DNA of 30,048 nt from Oscillospiraceae bacterium (lineage in GTDB: Bacteria > Bacillota > Clostridia > Oscillospirales > Ruminococcaceae): contig SFFD01000015.1 in NCBI GenBank assembly GCA_004556975.1, positions 1 through 30,048 of the forward strand, given 5' to 3'. Under the pieces are notes generated by a model that saw only the letters and a program-made list of their open reading frames with translations, made no database searches and was not told the origin of the DNA. How positions within the stretch are numbered: the stretch's first letter is position 1; every line of letters starts with the position of its first letter. Position numbers and translations under genes: made by a program. Positions 8,384-17,413 of the stretch are shown here, piece by piece.

Positions 8384-10219
8384 ATGGAAAAAAGACTTCT
8401 TGAAAGTATTAAGCTGCCACAAGGAGTAAAAGAACTTAATAAGGACCAGTTGGACGAGCTTTGTCTGGAACTCAGAGAAGAAATAATTGATAAGGTTTCT
8501 GTTACCGGCGGTCACCTTGCCTCAAATCTTGGAACCGTTGAGCTTACGGTAGCATTACATTATGTATTTGATTCTCCGCGGGAGCCTATTGTCTGGGACG
8601 TCGGGCACCAATGCTATTCTCACAAGCTGCTCACCGGCCGTGATATTACCGGAATACGTACCGAAGGCGGACTTTCGGGCTTTCCCAAACCGAGTGAAAG
8701 CGAGCACGATGCTTTTGTTGCCGGTCACGCAAGTACTTCTGTTTCTGCGGCTTTAGGCATTGCGGAAGCTAAAAAAATAGCGGGGGACGAATCCTCTGTT
8801 GTTGCCGTGGTAGGCGACGGAGCCGTTTCCGGCGGAATGATATATGAAGCTATCAACAACGCAGGACGCAGCAAGACAAACCTTGTTGTTGTGCTTAACG
8901 ACAATGAAATGAGCATATCAAAAAATGTCGGCGCAATGGCAAAATATCTCGCTCAAATTCGTAATAAGGAAGGCTATTTTCATTTTAAAGATGTCACGCA
9001 GCGAATTCTGCTTAAAATTCCGCTGATAGGCAAGGGGATTTTCAGCACGGTAAAATACTGCAAAACCGCTCTTAAAGATTTTTATTACGGAAGCAATACT
9101 TTTGAGCATTTTGGATTTGTATATCTCGGTCCGGTTGACGGTCACGATATTCAAATGCTGATTCGCGTGCTCAAGCGTGCTCAAAGCTTAAAATGCCCCG
9201 TGCTTGTTCATATTAATACCGTAAAGGGTAAAGGATATCATCCTGCGGAAATGCTTCCGTCAAAATTTCACGGAATCGCTCCTTTCAATAAAGAAAGCGG
9301 TGAAACCTTTGAAGCGCATAAAAAAAGTTTTTCCGATGCCTTTGGAGAAATTATTTGCGAAATGGCAGAAAAAGATAAAAAAATCTGTGCAATAACCGCT
9401 GCTATGACCGACGGTACGGGACTTAAAAATTTTGCAAAAAAATATCCCGAAAGATTTTTTGATGTAGGCATTGCAGAGGAACACGCCCTTACATTTGCGG
9501 CAGGTCTTGCCGCAGGAGGAATGAAACCGGTTTTCGCGGTCTATTCAACCTTCCTTCAGCGCTCTTTTGACCAGATAATCCATGACGCTTCAATAAATCC
9601 GCTGCACGTGGTGCTGGCCATAGACAGGGCCGGCATTGTCGGCGGAGACGGCGAAACGCATCAGGGAATTTTTGATGTTCCTATGCTCACGGCAATTCCG
9701 GGAGTCACTATATACAGTCCCTTCAATTACGCAGAGCTTGACCGCGTGCTCAAAATTGCTTTTGCCGCAAACGGCGTTCAGGCGGTGCGCTACCCACGCG
9801 ATTCTGAAAAATCCGTTTCGCCTAAATATACGGCAGATTATCACGACTTTGATTTTTTTGAAAACGGAAAAGATTCGCTTATTGTTACTTACGGAAGGCT
9901 TTTTTCCGAAGCGTGCTCAGCCGCTGAAGAAACAGGGGCTTCTGTGCTCAAGCTTGGCAAGGTTTTTCCGATAGATGCTGCCGCGGTAGAAAAAGCGGCG
10001 GCCTTCAAAAATGTGTTTTTCTTTGAAGAATCCGTTATGAATGGAAGTGCCGCCGAACATTTCGGTACAGCGCTTCATACAACTTCTTTCTGCGGAAAAT
10101 ATATAATAAAATGCGTTGACGGTTTTGTTCCGCATATGAATGTTTCTTCGGCAATGAAGAAATACGGTCTTGATTGCGAATCTATGGCCGCGATTATCAA
10201 AAAGGAGGCTTTGGAATGA
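8384..10219 (+). CDS. dxs: 1-deoxy-D-xylulose-5-phosphate synthase
   Basis: DXS condenses pyruvate and glyceraldehyde 3-phosphate using thiamine diphosphate, the first step of the MEP isoprenoid pathway. The 611-residue product has VWDVGHQCYSHKLLTGR, GHASTSVSAALG and the thiamine-diphosphate motif VVGDGAVSGGM ending LNDNEMSIS (about residues 143-180). The pyrimidine-domain FDVGIAEEHALTFAAG (catalytic Glu near 365) and DRAGIVGGDGETHQGIFD are also present. The length is normal. ATG at 8384 has TTGGAG just upstream. The stop overlaps the tlyA start (ATGA). Confidence 0.97.
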   Translation: MEKRLLESIKLPQGVKELNKDQLDELCLELREEIIDKVSVTGGHLASNLGTVELTVALHYVFDSPREPIVWDVGHQCYSHKLLTGRDITGIRTEGGLSGFPKPSESEHDAFVAGHASTSVSAALGIAEAKKIAGDESSVVAVVGDGAVSGGMIYEAINNAGRSKTNLVVVLNDNEMSISKNVGAMAKYLAQIRNKEGYFHFKDVTQRILLKIPLIGKGIFSTVKYCKTALKDFYYGSNTFEHFGFVYLGPVDGHDIQMLIRVLKRAQSLKCPVLVHINTVKGKGYHPAEMLPSKFHGIAPFNKESGETFEAHKKSFSDAFGEIICEMAEKDKKICAITAAMTDGTGLKNFAKKYPERFFDVGIAEEHALTFAAGLAAGGMKPVFAVYSTFLQRSFDQIIHDASINPLHVVLAIDRAGIVGGDGETHQGIFDVPMLTAIPGVTIYSPFNYAELDRVLKIAFAANGVQAVRYPRDSEKSVSPKYTADYHDFDFFENGKDSLIVTYGRLFSEACSAAEETGASVLKLGKVFPIDAAAVEKAAAFKNVFFFEESVMNGSAAEHFGTALHTTSFCGKYIIKCVDGFVPHMNVSSAMKKYGLDCESMAAIIKKEALE

Positions 10220-11037
10220 CAGAAAAGCAGCGTCTTGATGTTGAACTTGTTTCTCGAGGAATTATTCAAAGCCGCGAGCGTGCCAAAGCGGAAATCATGG
10301 CCGGTAAAGTATATGTCAACGGCCAAAAGGCAGATAAAGCCGGGGAACTCGTTACGCCGGAAGATAATATTGAATTTCGCGGAGAGCAGCTTAAATATGT
10401 AAGCCGCGGCGGACTTAAACTTGAAAAAGCAATGGAAATTTACGGCTTTAACCTTGAAGGAAAAGTTTGTATGGATGTAGGAGCTTCTACGGGCGGCTTT
10501 ACCGATTGTATGCTGCAAAGCGGCGCATCCAGGGTTTATTCCGTAGATGTCGGTTACGGTCAGCTTGCCTGGAGCCTTCGTCAAAACGACAAGGTGATTA
10601 ATCTTGAACGAACAAATATCCGGTATATTACAAAGGAGCAAATTCCCGATATTATTGATTTTGTAAGCATAGATGTTTCGTTTATCTCTCTTGGACTGGT
10701 AATTCCCGTGCTTCCCCAATTTTTGGCAGATAACGCGATGATGGTTTGCCTTGTTAAACCGCAGTTTGAAGCAGGCAGAGAAAAGGTAGGGAAGCACGGG
10801 GTCGTAAGCGACCCTGCAACCCACATGGAAGTGCTTGAACGCGCAGTAAGCTTTGCAAAAAAATCCGGATTTGGTATTGTCGGAATTGAGTTCTCTCCCA
10901 TAAAAGGTCCACAGGGAAACATTGAATATCTTATGGTGCTTACAAAGGGCAACCCTTCTGCCGATATAAGCAGCGATCGGATAAAAAAGCTTGTGGAATC
11001 CTCTCATGACGAACTGGATAAAAAGGAGGCTCTCTGA
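10216..11037 (+). CDS. tlyA: TlyA-family rRNA 2'-O-methyltransferase (S4 plus FtsJ domains)
   Basis: TlyA enzymes 2'-O-methylate rRNA using S-adenosylmethionine; family members are also listed as hemolysin-like proteins. The 273-residue product has an N-terminal S4 RNA-binding domain (LDVELVSRGIIQSRERAKAE, GKVYVNG). A Rossmann methyltransferase follows, with the SAM loop MDVGASTGGFTDCML, YSVDVGYGQLAW and LVKPQFEAGREKVGKHGVV. ATG at 10216 overlaps the dxs stop and has AAGGAGG 7 bases upstream. The dxs-tlyA-nadK-argR-recN order is conserved in Firmicutes. Which rRNA sites it modifies cannot be read from sequence. Confidence 0.94.
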   Translation: MTEKQRLDVELVSRGIIQSRERAKAEIMAGKVYVNGQKADKAGELVTPEDNIEFRGEQLKYVSRGGLKLEKAMEIYGFNLEGKVCMDVGASTGGFTDCMLQSGASRVYSVDVGYGQLAWSLRQNDKVINLERTNIRYITKEQIPDIIDFVSIDVSFISLGLVIPVLPQFLADNAMMVCLVKPQFEAGREKVGKHGVVSDPATHMEVLERAVSFAKKSGFGIVGIEFSPIKGPQGNIEYLMVLTKGNPSADISSDRIKKLVESSHDELDKKEAL

Positions 11038-11040
11038 AAA

Positions 11041-11922
11041 GTGAAAAAAGGCGACAAAATTAAACTTTACAGAAAGAAATCAAAGGTATTTATTGCCGCC
11101 AATCTTAACCGTAAGTCAGTGCCGGCCTGTGCCGAAAGGCTTATACTCCTTTTAAAGGAATATAAAGTTTCTGTATTTATGGATATTTCGGCTAAAGAGA
11201 ATTTTTCAGAAAGCGGCGTAGATTTCGTTAGCACGGATGACGGTTTTGCTCTTGCGGATATTATATTTGTTATCGGCGGGGACGGAACGATATTGCGTGC
11301 GGCAAAAACGGCTCTTCGTTATGACAAGCCTATTCTTGGAATAAATGCAGGCCGGCTCGGATTTTTGTCGGATATTGAAGCAGACGACCTTTCCGCGGTG
11401 AAAATGCTTTTTTCAGATGGCGGCACAATAGAAAAACGCTCCGTACTTGATGTTATTGCAGGCGATAAAACCGTCTGTGCCATAAACGATGTATATGTTA
11501 CCTATAACGAACCCGGAAAGACCGCAGAGCTTTTTGTGGAATGCGGCGGACGCGAGGTCTGCCGCTATCGTGCGGACGGTATTCTGCTTGCCACGCCAGA
11601 TGGCTCTACGGGTTATTCAATGTCTGCCGGAGGCCCGATAATCGATACAACGCTTAACACAATAGTTATGACCCCTGTTTGCCCGCACTCGCTTATTTCA
11701 AGATCAATAGTTTTTTCATCGGATAAAATAATTCACGTCGGCTCATCCTTTAACGGCGGAGAAGAAAAAATGGATGTAATAATAGACGGAGAAATCGCCT
11801 TTTGCATAAAAAAGGACGAAGTTGTCACGGCCGGGATTTCAGAAAAATGCGTAAAATTTATCAATATTTCAGGTCGCGGATTTTACGAAGTGCTTAACCA
11901 GAAAATAATCGGAAGAAGATAA
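11041..11922 (+). CDS. nadK: NAD kinase
   Basis: NadK phosphorylates NAD to NADP. The 293-residue product has the family hallmarks in order: VIGGDGTILRAAK (about residues 77-89), GINAGRLGFLSDIE, INDVYVT, RADGILLATPDGSTGYSMSA and GGPIIDTT, TPVCPHSLISRSIV. The start is GTG at 11041 with AAGGAGG (11023-11029) 11 bases upstream, three bases after the tlyA stop. Co-transcription with dxs fits the NADPH demand of the MEP pathway, but this operon order is general in Clostridia. Confidence 0.96.
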   Translation: MKKGDKIKLYRKKSKVFIAANLNRKSVPACAERLILLLKEYKVSVFMDISAKENFSESGVDFVSTDDGFALADIIFVIGGDGTILRAAKTALRYDKPILGINAGRLGFLSDIEADDLSAVKMLFSDGGTIEKRSVLDVIAGDKTVCAINDVYVTYNEPGKTAELFVECGGREVCRYRADGILLATPDGSTGYSMSAGGPIIDTTLNTIVMTPVCPHSLISRSIVFSSDKIIHVGSSFNGGEEKMDVIIDGEIAFCIKKDEVVTAGISEKCVKFINISGRGFYEVLNQKIIGRR

Positions 11923-11934
11923 GGGGATAGAAAA

Positions 11935-12384
11935 ATGAAAACAAAACGCCATTCCAAGATTTTAGAGTTGATTTCAGAACGGGATATCAATACCCAGGAG
12001 GAATTGCTTGCTTATCTTAAAGCGGCGGGCTTTGATGTTACCCAAGCGACGGTTTCAAGGGATATAAAAGAGCTTCGTCTTGTCAAAACCATGGTTTCTG
12101 ACGGAAAATATCGTTACGCGCCTTCCGCGTCTGACAGCAATTCCGATATAGGTACAAAATATGCTGTTTTCAGCCAATCCACAAAAAATGTTGACTGTGC
12201 CGGAAATATGGTTGTGGTAAAATGTTTTAACGGAATGGCAAATGCTGCGTGCGCCGTTCTTGACGCAATGAATCACGAGGGTGTTGTAGGAACTCTTGCA
12301 GGAGACGATACCATATTTGTTCTTATGAGGGATGAAAAATCCGCAACGGCTCTTGTTGACAAAATAAAAGACCTTATCGGTTGA
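11935..12384 (+). CDS. argR: Arginine repressor ArgR/AhrC
   Basis: ArgR is a hexameric, arginine-responsive repressor of arginine biosynthesis genes and activator of catabolic ones. The 149-residue product has the N-terminal winged helix (HSKILELISERDINTQEELL, FDVTQATVSRDIKELRLVKT). The C-terminal oligomerisation/arginine-binding domain has GNMVVVKCFNGMANAACAVL and VVGTLAGDDTIFVLM, where the GDD aspartates bind arginine. ATG at 11935 follows AAGGGGAT by 6 bases. No ARG box was searched for systematically in this window. Confidence 0.96.
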   Translation: MKTKRHSKILELISERDINTQEELLAYLKAAGFDVTQATVSRDIKELRLVKTMVSDGKYRYAPSASDSNSDIGTKYAVFSQSTKNVDCAGNMVVVKCFNGMANAACAVLDAMNHEGVVGTLAGDDTIFVLMRDEKSATALVDKIKDLIG

Positions 12385-12411
12385 TACATACGGCAAAGGA
12401 GGGCTTAAGCA

Positions 12412-14076
12412 ATGCTTTCCCAACTTTTTATAAAAAACATAGCGGTAATTGAAAGCGCTTCAATAGATTTCGAAAACGGTTTTAATGTATTTACGGGAGA
12501 GACGGGCGCGGGCAAATCCATTTTAATAGACGCTATCAATGCCGTTCTCGGCGGAAGAACAAGCCGTGACCTCGTTCGCACAGGCGCAAGCAAGGCTTTC
12601 GTTTCTGCGGTATTTTCTGATATTTCTCCTAAAGTGAAAAATATTCTTGAGGAACTTGGATATGATTCGGATGAGGATGATCTTTTAATATCTCGAGAAA
12701 TATCTTCTGAAGGCAAAAATATCTGCAAGATAAATGCGCGTCCCGCAACAGTAAGCGCATTGAAACAGCTTTCATGCGCGCTTATTGACGTTCACGGTCA
12801 GCATGACAGCGCAATTTTGCAAAACCCGGAACTGCACATCGGTTATATTGACGCTTACGGAAACACATCCGCGGAACTTCTGTCATACGCTGAAAGCTAT
12901 AAAGCAATGAAGGAAACGGAGCGGGCAATTAAAAAAATCAGCATGGATGATTCGGATAAAGAAGCTCGCATTGATTTACTGAAATATCAGATAGGAGAAA
13001 TAGAGTCGGCTGCAATTGAAGAGGGCGAAGAGGAAGAACTGCTTGCATTAAGCAAGCGTATAAAAAGCTCTGAAAATATTATGGAGCTTGTTTCAGACAC
13101 TGTTGCCGCTCTTGACGGCGATGACGGTTCCGAAGGAGCTTTGGAGGAGCTTGAAACTGTTATTAAAAACGCACAACAGCTTGCAGAATACTTTCCGGAT
13201 TTTACAGGAATTTCGGAAAAATTCAAAAGCTCATATTATGAACTTGAGGAATTTGCAAATGACGTTAAAAACTGTGCAGATGAGCTTGATTTTGACCCTA
13301 ATCTTCAAAACCGCACAGAAAAGCGTCTTGATGAGATATTTCGTTTAAAAAGAAAATACGGCGGCAGCGTTGAGGCAATGTTTGCATATTATAACAAAGC
13401 AAAAAACGAGCTTGACGGAATCGAGTTTTCGGAAGAACGCCTTGAAAAGCTTAACAAAGAATACGCCGTGCTCAAAAAGGCTGCGGAAGAAAAAGCTTCC
13501 GTGCTCACGCAAAAGCGCCTTGATGCAGCCAAATCATTTGAGCACGCAGTTATGAATGAGCTTTCTTATCTCAATATGCCGAATGTGCGTTTCAGCGTTA
13601 ACTTTGAACATACGGATTATTCCGAATCCGGATGTGACAATATTGAATTTTATATCGCTACAAACGCAGGCGAACCCCTTAAGCCTCTTGCAAAAATTGC
13701 TTCGGGAGGCGAGCTTTCCAGAATTATGTTAAGCATAAAAAACGTGCTTGCGGATAAAGACGAAGTGGGAACGCTTATTTTTGATGAGGTCGATACTGGC
13801 ATTTCCGGTGCGGCAGCTCAAAAGGTAGGGAAAAAGCTTAAACAAGTTTCAAAAGGACGCCAGATAATATGCGTTACACACCTTGCGCAAGTAGCGGCTT
13901 TTGCCGACAATCATCTTTTGATTTCAAAAGCTACCGAAAACGAAAGAACTTTTACTTCCGTAACATCTCTTGATAAAGAAGGCAGAATCTGCGAGCTTGC
14001 GCGCATTATGGGAGGAGAAATTACCGATTCTCTTAAAAACAGCGCAAAAGAGCTTTTGGAGGCTTCAAACTGTTGA
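12412..14076 (+). CDS. recN: DNA repair protein RecN
   Basis: RecN is an SMC-like ATPase that acts at double-strand breaks. The 554-residue product has Walker A GETGAGKS (residues 29-36), the family motif DVHGQHDS, a long coiled-coil middle (about 155-365), the ABC signature IASGGELSRIMLSIK, Walker B TLIFDEVDTGISG and the switch His region CVTHLAQVAAF. The length is normal. ATG at 12412 has AAGGAGGG upstream. It is the last gene of the operon; its stop codon lies inside the -35 box of the next promoter, and no separate terminator follows, so readthrough would enter the T-box leader. Confidence 0.97.
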   Translation: MLSQLFIKNIAVIESASIDFENGFNVFTGETGAGKSILIDAINAVLGGRTSRDLVRTGASKAFVSAVFSDISPKVKNILEELGYDSDEDDLLISREISSEGKNICKINARPATVSALKQLSCALIDVHGQHDSAILQNPELHIGYIDAYGNTSAELLSYAESYKAMKETERAIKKISMDDSDKEARIDLLKYQIGEIESAAIEEGEEEELLALSKRIKSSENIMELVSDTVAALDGDDGSEGALEELETVIKNAQQLAEYFPDFTGISEKFKSSYYELEEFANDVKNCADELDFDPNLQNRTEKRLDEIFRLKRKYGGSVEAMFAYYNKAKNELDGIEFSEERLEKLNKEYAVLKKAAEEKASVLTQKRLDAAKSFEHAVMNELSYLNMPNVRFSVNFEHTDYSESGCDNIEFYIATNAGEPLKPLAKIASGGELSRIMLSIKNVLADKDEVGTLIFDEVDTGISGAAAQKVGKKLKQVSKGRQIICVTHLAQVAAFADNHLLISKATENERTFTSVTSLDKEGRICELARIMGGEITDSLKNSAKELLEASNC

Positions 14077-14101
14077 CAAAAAGCCGTATGTAATGTATAA
14101 T
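14073..14101 (+). promoter_or_regulatory. Consensus promoter of the tyrS T-box transcript
   Basis: A perfect -35 TTGACA (14073-14078), 17-base spacer and perfect -10 TATAAT (14096-14101). The recN stop codon TGA (14074-14076) is part of the -35 box. Transcription would start near 14108, just before the T-box. Confidence 0.9.
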
Positions 14102-14123
14102 TTCAAAGTATTTTAAATATTTA

Positions 14124-14370
14124 AAACGCAGTGATGGAAATAAGTAGCGGCGATATCTGCGGCAAAGAGAACTTTCGGTTTTGGTGAAAGAAAGTGCGCA
14201 GACCGTTTTGTGAATTACATTCCGGAGCGGCATGGCTGATTCTTTAATGTAGGCTTTGTCCGGTGCGCCGGTTACAGCGCGACAGAGGCTTTGATTTGTT
14301 TCAAAGCGAACCAGAGGTGGTACCGCGATAATTCGCCCTCTGTCGGATATTCCGACAGAGGGCTTTTTTA
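14124..14370 (+). ncRNA. T-box leader, tyrosine-specific (UAC specifier)
   Basis: The 332 bases between recN and tyrS hold a T-box riboswitch. The 5' part carries a long stem I with AAGAGAA and GGTGAAAGAAAGTG elements. The specifier region GTGAATTACATT holds TAC at 14216-14218, a tyrosine codon. A stem III candidate (CTTTGA 14289-14294 with TCAAAG 14301-14306) follows. The conserved T-box AGAGGTGGTACCGCG (14313-14327) comes next, with the UGG that pairs with the uncharged tRNA acceptor end. A strong terminator overlaps the antiterminator. Uncharged tRNA-Tyr should promote readthrough into tyrS, which agrees with the downstream gene. Confidence 0.95.
14335..14369 (+). terminator. T-box-controlled intrinsic terminator
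   Basis: A perfect 13-bp stem (14335-14347 with 14351-14363), 3-base loop and six T residues. Its 5' flank overlaps the antiterminator region that ends in ACCGCG. Confidence 0.95.
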
Positions 14371-14408
14371 TAAGCAATATCAGAGATTATATAAACGGAG
14401 GAAAGTAA

Positions 14409-15635
14409 ATGACAATTTATGACGAGCTTAAAGCCCGCGGGCTTATAGCACAGGTTACAGACGAGGAAGAAATAAAGGAGCTTATTAACAACGGAGGCGC
14501 CAGATTTTATATTGGATTCGACCCCACGGCGGATTCTCTTCATGTAGGTCATTTTATGGCTCTTTGCCTTATGAAGCGCCTTCAAATGGCCGGCAACAAG
14601 CCCGTTGTACTTATCGGCGGCGGCACCGGATATATAGGCGACCCTTCCGGAAGAACAGATATGCGTTCTATGATGACTCCTGAAACAATTCAGCATAACT
14701 GCGAGTGCTTCCGCAAACAAATGGAACGCTTTATCGAATTTGGTGAAGACAAAGCTATCATGGTAAATAATGCCGACTGGCTGCTTAAATTAAACTATAT
14801 TGAACTTCTTAGAGATGTCGGAGCCTGCTTCTCCGTAAACAACATGCTTCGTGCCGAATGCTATAAGCAGCGTATGGAAAAGGGACTTAGCTTTCTTGAG
14901 TTTAACTATATGATTATGCAGTCCTATGATTTTTATTATCTTCATACTCATTATGGCTGCAATATGCAGTTTGGCGGCGATGACCAGTGGAGCAATATGC
15001 TTGGCGGAACCGAACTGATTCGCAAAAAGACCGGCGACGATGCATACGCCATGACCATAACCCTGCTTCTTAACAGCGAGGGTAAAAAGATGGGTAAAAC
15101 CGCAAAGGGAGCTGTTTGGCTTGATCCTGAAAAGACGTCTCCTTTCGAGTTTTATCAGTACTGGCGCAATATCGGAGATGCCGATGTTATGAAATGCCTT
15201 CGTATGCTCACTTTCCTTCCGCTTGAAACCATTGATAAAATGGAAAAGTGGGACGACAGCCGCATAAACGAAAAGAAAGAAATTCTTGCTTACGAGCTTA
15301 CTTCGCTTGTTCACGGCAAAGAAGAAGCCGACAAAGCTCTTGAAGCTTCTCACGCACTGTTTTCTGCCGGTGTTTCAAGCGAAAATATGCCTACAGTTTC
15401 TTTCGCGGAAAGTGATTTTGTCAACGGTAAAATTGCAGTCACCGACGCTCTTATCAAATCCGGCATAGCAAAATCCAAAGGCGAAGGCAAACGCCTTATC
15501 GAGCAGGGCGGCATCACTATAAATGACGAAAAAGTTACTGATGTTTTCGCCGCAATAGACAGAAAAGCTTTTGACGGGGAAGTAATACTCAAAAAGGGTA
15601 AAAAGATTTTCAAAAAGCTTGTTATAAACAACTGA
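14409..15635 (+). CDS. tyrS: Tyrosyl-tRNA synthetase
   Basis: TyrRS charges tRNA-Tyr with tyrosine. The 408-residue product is a class I synthetase with the HIGH motif as HVGH (residues 45-48, in FDPTADSLHVGHF) and the KMSKS motif as KMGKT (227-231). FLEFNYMIMQSYDF and QFGGDDQWSNM form the tyrosine pocket. A C-terminal S4 RNA-binding domain is visible (GKRLIEQGGITINDEKV). ATG at 14409 follows GGAGGAAAG. It is a single-gene unit controlled by the tyrosine T-box. Confidence 0.98.
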   Translation: MTIYDELKARGLIAQVTDEEEIKELINNGGARFYIGFDPTADSLHVGHFMALCLMKRLQMAGNKPVVLIGGGTGYIGDPSGRTDMRSMMTPETIQHNCECFRKQMERFIEFGEDKAIMVNNADWLLKLNYIELLRDVGACFSVNNMLRAECYKQRMEKGLSFLEFNYMIMQSYDFYYLHTHYGCNMQFGGDDQWSNMLGGTELIRKKTGDDAYAMTITLLLNSEGKKMGKTAKGAVWLDPEKTSPFEFYQYWRNIGDADVMKCLRMLTFLPLETIDKMEKWDDSRINEKKEILAYELTSLVHGKEEADKALEASHALFSAGVSSENMPTVSFAESDFVNGKIAVTDALIKSGIAKSKGEGKRLIEQGGITINDEKVTDVFAAIDRKAFDGEVILKKGKKIFKKLVINN

Positions 15636-15647
15636 AATTATAATACG

Positions 15648-15674
15648 GCCGCTGCCATAAAAGCAGCGGCTTTT
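15648..15674 (+). terminator. Terminator after tyrS
   Basis: An 8-bp GC-rich stem (GCCGCTGC 15648-15655 with GCAGCGGC 15663-15670), 7-base loop, then TTTT. It separates tyrS from the cobalamin genes. Confidence 0.88.
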
Positions 15675-15717
15675 GCTTACATTAAAGATTCCGAAATTGC
15701 TATTTTGAAAAGTACTA

Positions 15718-15746
15718 TGGAAAATTTCTGTGGTATGTGATATTAT
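15718..15746 (+). promoter_or_regulatory. Probable promoter of the cobT operon
   Basis: TGGAAA (15718-15723), 17-base spacer, TATTAT (15741-15746), with TGA directly before the -10 (extended -10). I see no B12-box or other riboswitch element in the 144 bases between tyrS and cobT. Confidence 0.5.
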
Positions 15747-15779
15747 TTTATAATTACCGTTGTGCAAGGAGGATTTTCT

Positions 15780-16877
15780 ATGAATAGCATAATACTTGCT
15801 GCCTGCAAAAATATAAAACCTGCAGACAAAAATATTATGGATGAGGCAAAAAAGCGTCAGGCTCAACTTGCAAAGCCCCCCGGAAGTCTTGGCGTGCTTG
15901 AAGATTTATCAATCCGCGTTTCCGGAATGACAGGTAAAATACATAATAAGGCAGAAAAATGCCGCATTGTTGTACTCTGTGCCGATAACGGCGTTTGCGA
16001 TGAGGGCGTTTCATGCACTCCGCAGTCTGTAACGCTTTCTCAAGCAATAAATCTTACCAGAGGAATGACCGGAGCTTCCTCTTTAGCAAAGCATTTCGGC
16101 GATGAAATCACGGTTGTTGACGTTGGCATTATGTCAGATTATAACTGCCCTGCCGTTATCAACAGAAAAATTGCATATGGAACAAAAAATTTATATCTTG
16201 AACCGGCAATGACCCGTGAACAGGCAGAAAAGGCAATTTGCGTAGGTCTTGAAATGGCAGATAAATGCGCCGAAGACGGTGTTGACGTAATAGGTGTCGG
16301 AGAAATGGGAATAGGCAATACCACAACTTCTTCGGCGATTCTTTCAGTATTTACCGGAAAACCTGCTTCCGTAACCGCAGGCAAAGGCGGCGGCCTTCTT
16401 GAAGAAGCGTATCAGCATAAACTTGAGGTCATAGACGGAGCAATTAAAAAACATAAACCGAATCCTGATGACCCGATTGACGTTCTTTCAAAAGTAGGAG
16501 GGCTTGATATCTGTGCTATGGCCGGGGTATTTCTCGGCGCGGCAGAGCACAGAATACCCGTTGTAATCGACGGATTTATTTCCGTTGTTGCCGCGCTTAC
16601 TGCTGCGCGGATTTGTCCTGTTGCAAAAGATTATTTCGTTGCTTCCCACGCTTCATTTGAGCCGGGATACCTTCTTGCAATAAACGAACTCGGTCTTGAA
16701 GCCCCTCTGCTTCTTAAAATGCGCCTTGGAGAAGGAAGCGGCTGCCCGATTATGTTCCGCGTGCTGGATGCTGCATATGCAATTATGAATGAAATGGCAA
16801 CATTTGAAGAAGCAAGTATAAATGACAGCTATCTTGACGAAATCCGCATAGGAGACAATTTTACGGTAAAAAGATGA
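15780..16877 (+). CDS. cobT: Nicotinate-nucleotide--dimethylbenzimidazole phosphoribosyltransferase
   Basis: CobT activates the lower-ligand base (classically 5,6-dimethylbenzimidazole) with nicotinate mononucleotide to give alpha-ribazole phosphate. The 365-residue product shows KPPGSLGVLEDL, CADNGVCDEGVSCTPQSVT, GVGEMGIGNTTTSSAIL, CAMAGVFLGAAEHRIPVVID, ASHASFEPGY and the catalytic-Glu motif LGEGSGCPIMFRVLDAA. The length is normal. ATG at 15780 has AAGGAGG (15766-15772). It heads a salvage operon with no corrin-ring synthesis genes in view, and its stop overlaps cobU (ATGA). Which base it uses in this organism is unknown. Confidence 0.97.
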   Translation: MNSIILAACKNIKPADKNIMDEAKKRQAQLAKPPGSLGVLEDLSIRVSGMTGKIHNKAEKCRIVVLCADNGVCDEGVSCTPQSVTLSQAINLTRGMTGASSLAKHFGDEITVVDVGIMSDYNCPAVINRKIAYGTKNLYLEPAMTREQAEKAICVGLEMADKCAEDGVDVIGVGEMGIGNTTTSSAILSVFTGKPASVTAGKGGGLLEEAYQHKLEVIDGAIKKHKPNPDDPIDVLSKVGGLDICAMAGVFLGAAEHRIPVVIDGFISVVAALTAARICPVAKDYFVASHASFEPGYLLAINELGLEAPLLLKMRLGEGSGCPIMFRVLDAAYAIMNEMATFEEASINDSYLDEIRIGDNFTVKR

Positions 16878-17413
16878 AAATTTTTATATCCGGAGGAGCA
16901 AAAAACGGAAAATCCATGTTTGCGCAAACATGCGCAAAACGGCTTGCAAAAGAAGGCCACCTTTGGTATCTTGCCACTATGGAACCGCATGACAGTGAAG
17001 ATAATGCCAGAATTGAACGCCACAGAAAAGAAAGAGCCGGATGGGGCTTTAATACTGTAGAATGGGGCAGAGATATTTCTGCGCACATTACTGAAACGGA
17101 CGAACATGGAACTTATCTGGTAGACAGCGTTACCGCTCTTCTTACGAATGAAATGTTTGACGGTATGAGCGGCGTCGATGCTCGTGCAGCAAAGAAAACC
17201 GCCGATGAGCTTATATCTTTTTCAAAAAAGGCAGAAAACGTCGTTTTTGTATCTGATAATATTTATTGCGACGCCGCATTTTATGACGAATGGACCGAAG
17301 CTTTCCGCAAAGGTCTGGCTGAAGTTGACAGCCGCCTTGCGGCAGAATGCGATATAGTAGCGGAATTCTGTTGCGGACAAATAATTTATTATAAAGGAGC
17401 CGGTATTTTATGA
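16874..17413 (+). CDS. cobU: Adenosylcobinamide kinase / guanylyltransferase CobU
   Basis: CobU phosphorylates adenosylcobinamide and adds GMP to give adenosyl-GDP-cobinamide. The 179-residue product has the P-loop SGGAKNGKS (residues 6-14), LATMEPHDSEDNARIERHRK with the His that takes GMP, and LVDSVTALLTNEMF. Its C-terminal part is unusual: VFVSDNIYCDAAFYDEW stands where CobU normally reads VSNEVGxGxVPxxxxxR. The short CobU-like gene two genes on has that missing pattern. Start and stop overlap the neighbouring cobT and cobS genes by 4 bases each. The family call is secure; the division of labour between the two genes is open. Confidence 0.9.
   Translation: MKIFISGGAKNGKSMFAQTCAKRLAKEGHLWYLATMEPHDSEDNARIERHRKERAGWGFNTVEWGRDISAHITETDEHGTYLVDSVTALLTNEMFDGMSGVDARAAKKTADELISFSKKAENVVFVSDNIYCDAAFYDEWTEAFRKGLAEVDSRLAAECDIVAEFCCGQIIYYKGAGIL

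Noticed and set aside
14033..14377. Reading frame antisense to the T-box leader
   Set aside because: It covers structured RNA elements on the other strand and has no start signal or recognisable product.
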